Shown: piece after piece, positions 1 through 8,143 of the stretch
Layout: each line of letters opens with the position of its first letter
Position numbering within the stretch: the first letter of the stretch is position 1
Origin: Microbulbifer sp. YPW1
GTDB taxonomy: Bacteria > Pseudomonadota > Gammaproteobacteria > Pseudomonadales > Cellvibrionaceae
Assembly (NCBI RefSeq): GCF_013367775.1
Contig: NZ_CP055157.1
Span: forward strand, 4,352,001-4,416,000
Length of the DNA: 64,000 nucleotides
Direction of reading: 5' to 3'
Notes under the pieces: model-generated
What the model was told of the DNA's origin: nothing
What the model saw: only the letters and a program-made list of their open reading frames with translations
The model's database searches: none
Program-made: the position numbers and the translations under genes

Positions 1-38
1 ACTACTTTAGCCACCCGCCACAAAGTTACCAGAGCGAA

Positions 39-1220
39 ATGTACCAAAAATACTATCGACAGTTTTTACAGGCTGCCCAAAAGGCGGTCTCTCCGGATTG
101 CGACTTACCGGTTTTGCACATGGCGTGCCACTCCCACCACTACTGGCCCGATGTGACCCTCGACGCCGTCAATGCCTACTGGCAGGACGCCGCCGAGATG
201 GCGGACAGCAAATGGGACAAGATATTCGGCGAGAAGATACCGGCCTTCCAGCGCGGTATAGCAAGTACCCTGAACCTCCCGGATCCGGCACAGATTGCCC
301 TGGCGCCCAACACCCACGAGCTGATCTACCGGCTACTCAGCGCTTTCGACCTGAGCAAGCCACTGCGCATCCTGACCACGGATGGCGAATTCTACAGCTT
401 TGCCCGTCAGTTGATGCGCCTGGAGGAACTGTCCAATGTGGAGGTGGAACGCATTCCCACGGAGCCCTTCGACACCCTGCCCCAGCGCTTTGAGCAGGCA
501 CTGCACAGCGGAGACTACCAGCTGGCCTACGCCAGCCAGGTCTTTTTCGATTCCGGCGTGGCCTTCCCCGGCCTGCTGGAGCTGGCCGCGCGCAAGCCGG
601 AAGGTACCGAGATGGTAATTGATGGCTACCACGCTTTCTTCGCCCGCCCTACCGACCTCAGCGCCATCGCCGACAAGGTGTTCTATACCGCGGGATCTTA
701 TAAATATCTGGGCGCGGGCGAGGGTATGTGCTTTATGAGTATTCCGCGCAACTGCCAACTGCGCCCCCTCAACACCGGCTGGTTCGCGGAAATGGCAGAG
801 CTGGAAAACCGCACCGGGGGGGTGGGCTTTGGCAACGACTGGCTGCGTTTTGCCGGCGCGACCATGGATTACTCCCCGCTGTACAAGGCGCTTGCGGTAC
901 TGGATCTGTATCAGCAGGAAGGTATTACGGTGGATTCCATCCACGCTTATGTGCTGCAAAACCAGCGCCGTTTCCTCGCCGCCATGGATGCAGCAGAGCA
1001 CCCGTTACTGAACCGCGACAACCTGATTGCTTACGATCTGGACAACGGGCACGGGCATTTCTTCACCTTCCGCTGTGGCAGTGCGGAAAACGCTGAATTA
1101 CTGCAATCGCAACTGCGCGGTAAAAATGTACTGTGCGACCGTCGACAGCAGCTGTTGCGACTCGGATTCGCCCTCTATCATCCGGAAGAGGAAACTTTTG
1201 CGCGATTATTCTGTGAATGA
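39..1220 (+). CDS. PLP-dependent class V aminotransferase / kynureninase-like enzyme
   Basis: A 393-residue cytosolic PLP enzyme of fold type I. The segment around residues 194-200 (IDGYHAF) has the aspartate (D195) expected to hold the pyridine nitrogen of PLP, followed by a histidine, and YTAGSYKYLG places the Schiff-base lysine at K222. This spacing is typical of the class V family that includes kynureninase and cysteine desulfurases. The substrate cannot be told from sequence; kynureninase-like hydrolase or a group II decarboxylase-type function are both possible. The ATG follows a weak purine run (GAGCGA). It stands alone, about 100 bp ahead of a SIMPL lipoprotein gene on the same strand. 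Family call is firm, function open. Confidence 0.85.
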   Translation: MYQKYYRQFLQAAQKAVSPDCDLPVLHMACHSHHYWPDVTLDAVNAYWQDAAEMADSKWDKIFGEKIPAFQRGIASTLNLPDPAQIALAPNTHELIYRLLSAFDLSKPLRILTTDGEFYSFARQLMRLEELSNVEVERIPTEPFDTLPQRFEQALHSGDYQLAYASQVFFDSGVAFPGLLELAARKPEGTEMVIDGYHAFFARPTDLSAIADKVFYTAGSYKYLGAGEGMCFMSIPRNCQLRPLNTGWFAEMAELENRTGGVGFGNDWLRFAGATMDYSPLYKALAVLDLYQQEGITVDSIHAYVLQNQRRFLAAMDAAEHPLLNRDNLIAYDLDNGHGHFFTFRCGSAENAELLQSQLRGKNVLCDRRQQLLRLGFALYHPEEETFARLFCE

Positions 1221-1269
1221 GTTGTCACCGTTCACCTGATATTCATCTTCGTAACGTAACAATGGATTC

Positions 1270-1290
1270 CATAGCTAAGAAGCAGCTATG
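1270..1290. repeat. Short inverted repeat ahead of the SIMPL gene
   Basis: Seven-base arms CATAGCT and AGCTATG are separated by 7 bases, about 30 bp before the next start codon. There is no T tract, so it is not a terminator; it could be an operator or a leader hairpin. Function unknown. Confidence 0.4.
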
Positions 1291-1320
1291 AAGTATCTCT
1301 GGCAATATTAAGGATTCGCC

Positions 1321-2043
1321 ATGCAAAGAACCCTGAAACTATTTACCGCTGGCCTGCTGGCCGGGCTTGTCGCCTTCACCACTGGCTGTGGCAGCGACGA
1401 TAAAAACCGCACTTCCGGCACCCTGATTTCCATTTCCGCGCAGGGAGAAGCGAGCCAGGCTCCGGATATCGCCAACCTGTCCGCAGGCGTCGTGACCGAG
1501 GCCGATGACAGCAATGCCGCAATGCAAGCCAACGCGAAACAGATGGAAGCATTGATGCAGGCGATCAAAAAGGCCGGCATCGAGGACAAAGATGTACAGA
1601 CCAGCGGCATCAGCCTGAACCCGCGCTACGATTACCAACCCAACAGTGAGCGCAAGATCATCGCGTATCAGGCGCGCAACACCGTCAGTATTACCGTGCA
1701 CAAGCTGGATGAGCTGAGCGCGGTGATCGATGCAATGGCAGCCGCCGGCGCCAACCAGATACACGGCCCCAGCTTTTCCATTGGCGAACCAGAACCCCTG
1801 CTGGCAAAGGCGCGCGACAAAGCGCTGAAGCAGGCGCAGGCCCGAGCGGAGTCCTATGCTGAGTCCCTGGGCACCAAGGTGCGCAGAATCGTCAGTATTT
1901 CCGAAGGCAGCCACGGCGGCATGCCGCGACCGATGGCCCGCATGGAAATGGCCGCAGCCAAGGATAGTGCCAGCACCCCCATCGCACCGGGTGAGAGCAG
2001 TGTTTCGGTGAATTTGGAACTGGTGTTTGAGCTGGAAAAATAA
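1321..2043 (+). CDS. SIMPL domain (DUF541) lipoprotein
   Basis: A 240-residue protein starting with a lipoprotein signal; the lipobox (FTTGC) puts the lipidated cysteine at C23, followed by G-S-D-D, which does not look like a strict inner-membrane Asp+2 signal. The rest is a SIMPL/DUF541 domain (the BP26/YggE family), recognisable from the pattern of SISAQGEAS near the start, the central PRYDY region and the C-terminal SVSVNLELVFEL strand. Members are periplasmic or surface oligomers linked to oxidative stress, but the biochemical role is not settled. It is followed at once by a very strong hairpin shared with the convergent amidohydrolase gene. Confidence 0.88.
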   Translation: MQRTLKLFTAGLLAGLVAFTTGCGSDDKNRTSGTLISISAQGEASQAPDIANLSAGVVTEADDSNAAMQANAKQMEALMQAIKKAGIEDKDVQTSGISLNPRYDYQPNSERKIIAYQARNTVSITVHKLDELSAVIDAMAAAGANQIHGPSFSIGEPEPLLAKARDKALKQAQARAESYAESLGTKVRRIVSISEGSHGGMPRPMARMEMAAAKDSASTPIAPGESSVSVNLELVFELEK

Positions 2044-2060
2044 ATCCCGCGATGACAGTT

Positions 2061-2104
2061 TCACACACAAAAATCCCGGCAGTTGCCGGGATTTTTGTGT
2101 GTGA
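2061..2104. terminator. Bidirectional rho-independent terminator, 21-bp perfect stem
   Basis: Arms 2061-2081 and 2084-2104 are exact reverse complements of each other, with only GT between them. The stem holds a GC core (TCCCGGCA) next to an A5/T5 block, giving a U-run on either strand. It sits between the converging SIMPL lipoprotein and amidohydrolase genes and should stop both transcripts. Confidence 0.92.
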
Positions 2105-2141
2105 GCTATGGGTACTACCTGGAAAACCGTAACACTCCCGC

Positions 2142-3464
2142 CTATTCCGGCTGCTTGTAAACCACCCCGCCTTTCATCACAAACCGCACCTTCTCCAGGG
2201 TAGAGATATCTTCCAGCGGGTTGCCCACGACCGCCACCATATCGGCCCACTTCCCCGCTGACACGCTGCCCAGCTCATCCTGGGCGTTGAGCAGCTGCGC
2301 CGCATTCCAGGTGGCCGCACGGATGGCATCGGCCGGGCTCATCCCGCCCTGCACCATCAGCGAAAACTCCTTGGCATTGTCTCCGTGACGGCTGACACCG
2401 GTATCCGTGCCAAAGGCGATTTTCACTCCCTTGCGATGCGCACGATAAAATGTGCCCTGAATCAGCGGGCCGATCTTCGCCGCCTTGCTGCGCACCATAT
2501 CCGGGAAGAATCCATCAATAGCCGCTTTCTGGGTCACCCAATCCCCCGCCATCAGGGTCGGCACATACCAGGTGCCGTGTTCGACCATCAGCGCCATGGT
2601 TTTGTTGTCCATGTAGGTGCCGTGCTCAATGGAATCAACACCCGCGCGAATCGCCCGCTCCATTCCTTCTTTGCCATGGGCGTGTACCGCTACCGTAAAT
2701 CCGTAGTCTTTTGCTGTGGCGACAATCGCTTCAACCTCATCCTCCATGAACTGCGGATTCTGGCCACTTTTTGCCACACTCAGTACGCCGCCGGTTGCGG
2801 TAATCTTGATCAGGTCCGCGCCGTCCTTGTAGCGCTGTCGCACCGCCTGCCGGGCACTGGCCACACCGTTGACGACGCCCTCCGCCGGCCCAGGGCTACC
2901 CATCAACGAGTGGCGATAGCCGTTAGTAGGGTCTGCGTGACCACCGGTAGTCGCAATAGACTTGCCCGCAGTAAATACCCTCGGCCCCGCTATCTCACCC
3001 CGATTGATGGCGTTGCGCAGACTTACCGTGACATTGCTGTTGTCCCCCAGATCCCGCACCGTGGTAAAACCGGCCATCAGCGTGCGCTCAGCGGTATTGA
3101 CCGCGCGCAGGGTGTAATCCGCCGGGTTCCAGGTAAAGGTCTCGGTATAGGTACGCGGGCCGTATTCGTAGGCCAGGTGGGTATGCATATCCATCAACCC
3201 CGGCAAAACAGAAAACCCACTGAGATCGATCACGCGCTCACCATCACGCTGGGTAAACCCCCGCTCCACCGATTCCACCTTGCCGTCCACGACATGTACC
3301 GTGCGCTTTTCGAGCAGGCGACCGCCCTCACTGTCGAACAGCCAACCGGCGTGGACGGCGATATTCTCTGCCTGGACCAGGGACGCAAATGCCACCAGGC
3401 ACATTCCCAGCAGGCCGTGAAATACACCTTTCGCACGCGTTGAAATTATTTTGGGTGTGATCAT
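2142..3464 (-). CDS. Secreted metal-dependent amidohydrolase (Xaa-Pro dipeptidase / imidazolonepropionase-like)
   Basis: A 440-residue amidohydrolase-superfamily enzyme with a Sec signal peptide (cleavage likely after VQA, residue 32), so probably periplasmic. Metal-site residues are visible: H94 and H96 in DMHTHL, a lysine that may be carboxylated at K220 in DLIKI, H261/H263 in HAHG, H281 in IEHG, and D354 in GTDTG. Close families hydrolyse Xaa-Pro and other dipeptides or act on imidazolonepropionate-like rings; the secreted location favours a peptidase role. The start at 3464 was chosen because it gives a clean signal peptide; an upstream in-frame start would add 32 residues in front of it. 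Its neighbour is an M16 protease on the same strand, separated by a terminator. Confidence 0.88.
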   Translation of the reverse strand: MITPKIISTRAKGVFHGLLGMCLVAFASLVQAENIAVHAGWLFDSEGGRLLEKRTVHVVDGKVESVERGFTQRDGERVIDLSGFSVLPGLMDMHTHLAYEYGPRTYTETFTWNPADYTLRAVNTAERTLMAGFTTVRDLGDNSNVTVSLRNAINRGEIAGPRVFTAGKSIATTGGHADPTNGYRHSLMGSPGPAEGVVNGVASARQAVRQRYKDGADLIKITATGGVLSVAKSGQNPQFMEDEVEAIVATAKDYGFTVAVHAHGKEGMERAIRAGVDSIEHGTYMDNKTMALMVEHGTWYVPTLMAGDWVTQKAAIDGFFPDMVRSKAAKIGPLIQGTFYRAHRKGVKIAFGTDTGVSRHGDNAKEFSLMVQGGMSPADAIRAATWNAAQLLNAQDELGSVSAGKWADMVAVVGNPLEDISTLEKVRFVMKGGVVYKQPE

Positions 3465-3583
3465 GAAGTATCCAGTTTTTCGGGCGGAATGGGACAGGCC
3501 CTGTTTATTGTATTGCTCGCGGGCTTTGGCAGATATGAGGTCACAGCACCGCGGCAACACAATTTACCGTATCCAGCCGCCAT

Positions 3584-3615
3584 AAAAAAAGCCCGGCACA
3601 AAGGGCCGGGCTTTT
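3584..3615 (-). terminator. Rho-independent terminator of the M16 protease gene
   Basis: Arms 3587-3597 and 3605-3615 (AAAAGCCCGGC / GCCGGGCTTTT) around a 7-base loop, with A's at 3584-3590 that become a U-run on the minus strand. It lies 20 bp past the protease stop codon. Confidence 0.9.
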
Positions 3616-3634
3616 ACAACTCCACGAAGAAGCG

Positions 3635-6481
3635 CTATTCCGCTGCTGGGAGCACCTCTACCTCACCGATTCCCAGCTCCTCGATGGGCTTCTGAATCTT
3701 GCTCAGGTCACCCACCACCATCCAGGTGAATTGGCCCGGTGCAAGGTACTCTTTGGCCGCTGCCGCCACCTGCTCCTGGGTCAATGCGCTAACCCGCTGC
3801 GGGTAGTTGGCGATATATTCCGCGGGCAATCCTTTCTCTATCTGCCAGGCGATACTGGATAGTAACTGCCCCTTGGTCTGGAAGCGCGCACTCTGCTTCA
3901 GAACTTCATCGTCCTGATAGTCTTTCAACTCGCCCTCTTTTATCGGGCGCTTGCCCAGATACGCCTTGTATTCCTTGAGCAACTCTTGCATCGCGGGTGC
4001 CGTCTTGTCGGTCTGCACCGGCGCGAACACGATATACGGCCGCTGCGCCTCGGTGTCCAGGGATACCGCGCGCGCGCCATAGGACCAGTGCTTGTCTTCG
4101 CGCAGGTTCATGTTGATCCGCGAGGTAAATTTGCCGGCTATGGCTGAGGCCATCGCATCAAACGCCTCGGCCCCCTCCGCTTGCCACGGCGGCATGACCA
4201 GTCCGGCCATAATATAGCTCTGCTGCGCACCCGGCCGGTCGAGCAGGAAAATGCGCGCCTTTTCCGGGCGCTGCACCACAGGAATATCCAGTGCCGGCAG
4301 CGGGTCGCTCGGGGCATCCCAGCCACCGAGGGTATCGTTCAGCAGTTTCTGGATCTCGTCCCTGGTGACATCCCCCACCACCGTCAGCTGCGCGTTATCT
4401 GGTCTCAGCCAGGTTTTGTGGAAATTCACCAGGTCTTCGCGGGTAATCGACTGGATTGCCTCCGGCGTGCCGGAACCGGTAAGGGGCGCGCCGTAAGGAT
4501 GATTCTCCCCAAACAGCAACGGCGGCAGCTTGCGCATGGCCAGCCCCTGGGGCTGAGCCTCTTCCTGACGAATGGAGTCGAGCCAGTTGGATTTCACCCG
4601 GGCCAGATCCGCCTCCGGGAACAGGGGATTGGAAATCACATCCCGAAACAGCTCCAGCGAAGGCTCCAGCTGGGTTTTCAGGGCGCTGAAACTGAGCGAG
4701 TTGTAATCCAGACCGCTGCTCGCACCAATAGCCGCGCCCAGCTCTTCCTGACGCGCGCTGAACGCGAGGCTATCGAAATCCCCTGCCCCTTCACTCAACA
4801 TTCGCGCCACCACCGATGCCAGTCCCGGCTGCTCGCCATCGGCAGAGGCACCGCTGCGGTATTGCAGGCGCATGAACACCACCGGGGTATCGTGCCGCTC
4901 CGCCAGCACCACCTTGAGGCCGTTATCGAGGGTGAAGGACTGCTGCTCCGGGAGATCCAGCTCGACTGTCTTGTCTACCGCCGGCAACTTACTGCGATCC
5001 ACATCCTCACCGGTGACTTCGAACTTTTCTTTCGGCGTAATGATCATGGTGAAATGGTTGGGCTTCAGCCACCTCTGCGCCACATCCTGTACATCATCCA
5101 CAGACACCTTGGCGTAATCCTCGATCCCATTGAGCAGGGCTCCCGGGTCGTCGTAATAAAACTCCGAGCGCGCAAGCAGATCGGTCTTGCCGCCAAAGCC
5201 ACCGATCTTCTCCAGCCCTTTCACCAGACTGGCAAACTCACTTTGCTTGATACGGCGCAACTCCTCCTCGCTCACACCCGTCCTGGCAAACTCGCGCAGC
5301 TCGTCATTGAGGAGTTTCTCGACCTCTTCCACGGACTGCCCCGGTTTCACATCCACCATCACGATGATCTGGCCGGCGAGCTGACGCGCGTAGTAAAACG
5401 CACTGACACTGGTGGCTACTTGCTCGTCACGCACCAGCCGGCGGTAAAGCAGGGAATTTTTGCGATTGGCCATCAGGGAGGTGAGCAGGTCCAGTGCGTC
5501 TTCTTCGTCACTACCAATCGCCGGTACATTCCACACTTTGTAAATACGGGTTTGCGGTACCTGATCCGTAGTTACCAGGCGCTTGTTGACCTGGATCGGC
5601 AGCTCCCAATTCTTCAACTCGTCCGGGACCGAGGTGCTGGGGATATCGCCGAAATACTCGCGCGCTTTCTTCATTGCCTCCTCGATCGTAATGTCGCCGG
5701 CGATAACGAGGATGGCATTAGCGGGCTGGTAATAATCGGAAAACCACTGTTTGACGTCCTCCAGGCTGGCCTGATCAAGGTCTTCCATGGATCCGATGGT
5801 GGTCCAGGAGTATGGATGGTCAGATGGGAAGGTATTCTCGGCAATCAGGTCGAATGCCTGGCCGTAGGGACGGTTCTCTCCCTGGCGTTTTTCGTTCTTC
5901 ACTACCCCACGCTGTTCGTCGAGTTTCTCCTGGCTGATGGCACCCTTGAAGTGCCCCATTCGATCGGACTCCATCCAAAGCGTCATATCCAGTGCGCCCA
6001 CCGGTACGGTTTCGAAATAATTGGTGCGATCATTGCTGGTAGTGCCATTCATATCGGTGGCACCGGAGCGTTGGAAGGGTTCGAAGTACTCGCCGGGAAA
6101 ATTCTCCGAGCCGTTGAACATCAGGTGTTCAAATAAATGGGCGAAACCGGTTTTGCCGCGGACCTCATCTTTCGAGCCGACCTTGTACCAGATATTCACT
6201 GCCACCACCGGCGCCTTATCATCCTCATGCACGATTACGGTAAGGCCGTTTTTTAACTTTTCCTTGTGATACGGCAGCTCGATTTTTGGGGGCTGTACAA
6301 AAGCACCATTACGACTGGCTGCGGCTTTGCTGCTGGCAGCAGCTTCCTTATCCATGCGCAGGGCTTTGTGCACATTTTCGGAACGCTCACCGCCCTCCCC
6401 ATCGCGGTCGCAACCGGCCATCCCAGCCGACATCAATAAGACGAACAAGCCGACTGGTACCAGACCACTTCGCAATTTCAT
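3635..6481 (-). CDS. M16 family zinc metalloprotease, two-repeat, lipoprotein
   Basis: A 948-residue pitrilysin/insulinase-family peptidase. The N-terminal lipobox (GMAGC) gives a lipidated C24. The inverted zinc motif HxxEH is at H115-E118-H119 (HLFEHLMF), and the third ligand is E197 in VKNEKRQ. The first half is a catalytic M16 pair; the second half (from about residue 510) repeats the fold without the zinc motif, as is usual for long bacterial M16 proteins. It most likely degrades peptides in the periplasm or at the cell surface. The ATG at 6481 is preferred over a GTG two codons upstream because an AGGA sits 9 bases before it. Confidence 0.92.
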   Translation of the reverse strand: MKLRSGLVPVGLFVLLMSAGMAGCDRDGEGGERSENVHKALRMDKEAAASSKAAASRNGAFVQPPKIELPYHKEKLKNGLTVIVHEDDKAPVVAVNIWYKVGSKDEVRGKTGFAHLFEHLMFNGSENFPGEYFEPFQRSGATDMNGTTSNDRTNYFETVPVGALDMTLWMESDRMGHFKGAISQEKLDEQRGVVKNEKRQGENRPYGQAFDLIAENTFPSDHPYSWTTIGSMEDLDQASLEDVKQWFSDYYQPANAILVIAGDITIEEAMKKAREYFGDIPSTSVPDELKNWELPIQVNKRLVTTDQVPQTRIYKVWNVPAIGSDEEDALDLLTSLMANRKNSLLYRRLVRDEQVATSVSAFYYARQLAGQIIVMVDVKPGQSVEEVEKLLNDELREFARTGVSEEELRRIKQSEFASLVKGLEKIGGFGGKTDLLARSEFYYDDPGALLNGIEDYAKVSVDDVQDVAQRWLKPNHFTMIITPKEKFEVTGEDVDRSKLPAVDKTVELDLPEQQSFTLDNGLKVVLAERHDTPVVFMRLQYRSGASADGEQPGLASVVARMLSEGAGDFDSLAFSARQEELGAAIGASSGLDYNSLSFSALKTQLEPSLELFRDVISNPLFPEADLARVKSNWLDSIRQEEAQPQGLAMRKLPPLLFGENHPYGAPLTGSGTPEAIQSITREDLVNFHKTWLRPDNAQLTVVGDVTRDEIQKLLNDTLGGWDAPSDPLPALDIPVVQRPEKARIFLLDRPGAQQSYIMAGLVMPPWQAEGAEAFDAMASAIAGKFTSRINMNLREDKHWSYGARAVSLDTEAQRPYIVFAPVQTDKTAPAMQELLKEYKAYLGKRPIKEGELKDYQDDEVLKQSARFQTKGQLLSSIAWQIEKGLPAEYIANYPQRVSALTQEQVAAAAKEYLAPGQFTWMVVGDLSKIQKPIEELGIGEVEVLPAAE

Positions 6482-6530
6482 TGTCACTTATCCTGATTTT
6501 GCATCCGTTCAATGCAGGCAAGTGTAGGCA

Positions 6531-6555
6531 AAAAAAACGGGCGCCGTGGCGCCCG
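6531..6555 (-). terminator. Rho-independent terminator of the leucine dehydrogenase gene
   Basis: Eight-base GC arms (CGGGCGCC at 6538-6545, GGCGCCCG at 6548-6555) with a tight 2-base loop. Seven A's at 6531-6537 give the U-run on the minus strand. It lies about 130 bp past the dehydrogenase stop codon. Confidence 0.88.
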
Positions 6556-6682
6556 AAATATACTTCACAGAGAGACGATGTCATCGCCAGGGAGATTCGA
6601 TCGGCCGCCAGGCGGCCTTACCGGTCACACGTATTGGACCTTTAACAGTTGGCTTTGCAGAGCACAGAGTTCAGCGTCCCTT

Positions 6683-7771
6683 TCAGGCCGCTGCGGAGTC
6701 TGCCTTGTTCAGCGCATCCTTGTGGCCGAAACGCTCTTCAGCGATACGATCCGCAACATGGGCAGTGGTCTCACCAGATTCATCGGCACGCTGGAAAACT
6801 TCTTCCATGGTGGTGCCAATGGTCTCGATATGCGCCTTCACCTGCGCCGCGTTGTATTCGCCAAGCTCCTGGCCCATCTGCTGGTAGTACACATCAATGA
6901 TGCCACCGGCATTGATCACGTAATCCGGCGCGTACAGGATGCCTTTATCCTTCAGCACCTGTGCGTGGCGCTCTTCGGCCAGCTGGTTGTTGGCTGCGCC
7001 GGCGATGGCGCCGACCTTCAGGCGGTCGATGGTGTTGTCATTGAGGATTGCACCGAGGGCACAGGGGGCGAACAGGTCCACGTCCAGGTCGAAAATTTCA
7101 TCGGCGCCAACGGCGGTGGCACCCAGCTCGTTTACCGCACGGTCAATGTTGTCCTGGAAAATATCGGTAACGAACAGTTCCGCACCCGCATCTTTCAGCA
7201 ATTTACCCAGACGGAAACCCACATTGCCCACACCCTGGATGGAAACTTTCAGGCCGTTCAGGTCGGTACGGTTCCAGCGGTGTGCAACAGCCGCTTTCAG
7301 GCCCACGAACACGCCATAAGCGGTGGACGGGGACGGGTCGCCACCGTGTTCCTGGCCCGCGATAACGCCGGAAACAAATTTACTGCGCTCGGCAATAACT
7401 TTCATATCCTCAACACTGGTGCCGGAGTCTTCCGCGGTGATGTAGCGGCCACCCAGGGTATTGAGGAAGTCGCCCATGGCGCGCAGCAGTTCGGGGGTTT
7501 TCTCTTTGCGGGGGTCACCGATGATGACGGACTTGCCACCACCCAGCTTCAGGCCGGCCATGGCAGATTTGTAGGTCATGCCACGTGACAAACGCAGAAC
7601 ATCATTCAGCGCTTCGGAGTCGTCCGCATAGGGCCACATGCGACATCCACCCAGTGCCGGCCCCAGATTGGTGTTGTGCACCGCGATAATCGCTTTCAGA
7701 CCACTTTTTGCGTCGTGATAAAAGGCGACTTCTTCGTGATTATCGTAGGCGGGGTGGGAAAAAATACTCAT
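6683..7771 (-). CDS. ldh: Leucine dehydrogenase (Glu/Leu/Phe/Val dehydrogenase family)
   Basis: A 362-residue NAD-dependent amino-acid dehydrogenase that interconverts leucine and other branched-chain amino acids with their 2-oxo acids, releasing ammonia. The residues numbered K68, K80 and D115 in Bacillus-type leucine dehydrogenase are found here at exactly the same positions (MTYKSA, GGGKS, AEDSG), and the Rossmann motif GxGxxG is at 180-185. The length is typical for LeuDH and shorter than glutamate dehydrogenases. A GGAG lies 10 bases ahead of the ATG. It is a single-gene unit with its own terminator, facing away from the RNase II gene. Confidence 0.93.
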   Translation of the reverse strand: MSIFSHPAYDNHEEVAFYHDAKSGLKAIIAVHNTNLGPALGGCRMWPYADDSEALNDVLRLSRGMTYKSAMAGLKLGGGKSVIIGDPRKEKTPELLRAMGDFLNTLGGRYITAEDSGTSVEDMKVIAERSKFVSGVIAGQEHGGDPSPSTAYGVFVGLKAAVAHRWNRTDLNGLKVSIQGVGNVGFRLGKLLKDAGAELFVTDIFQDNIDRAVNELGATAVGADEIFDLDVDLFAPCALGAILNDNTIDRLKVGAIAGAANNQLAEERHAQVLKDKGILYAPDYVINAGGIIDVYYQQMGQELGEYNAAQVKAHIETIGTTMEEVFQRADESGETTAHVADRIAEERFGHKDALNKADSAAA

Positions 7772-8143
7772 AACAATCCTCTCCGGAGGCCGGTTTTACG
7801 TCGGCGCCAGACGCGGCCAATTGTGTCAGCTCTGTCCGCAACCGTGTTTTATTGTAGGCTCTTAGAATATAGCCACTGGGCACTTATGGGCATTGCATTC
7901 TTTGCAGTCACAGACCAATAAGTATCGAACTCATCCTAAAATTTCATTATTTTTGGGATGAGAACACCCGCGAAAACCAAATCGGCGCACTGGTCACTTC
8001 TTGCACAACATTGATGCCCCACCCCGTGAACGGCCCCTTCCTCACTGCAAGCACCCGCCTGCGGCGACTGCGCTGGCCTGTCACCGTCCGTCTGGTAGAA
8101 TCCGCGCCCTAACAGACCTACCCCGAGTAACAGAGATACTTCC
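7772..8143. other. Divergent intergenic region between ldh and rnb, with an inverted repeat
   Basis: This 372-bp non-coding stretch must hold the promoters for two diverging genes. The clearest structure is an imperfect inverted repeat, arms 7931-7941 and 7951-7961, with ten Watson-Crick pairs and one G-T pair around a 9-base loop. It has no T tract on either side, so it looks more like an operator or leader hairpin than a terminator. I see no convincing -35/-10 pair and no small gene. Confidence 0.5.

Noticed and set aside
4181..6136. A 651-codon open frame opposite the M16 protease
   Set aside because: It is antisense to a gene with clear zinc motifs and has no domain likeness; long antisense frames are expected in GC-rich coding DNA.
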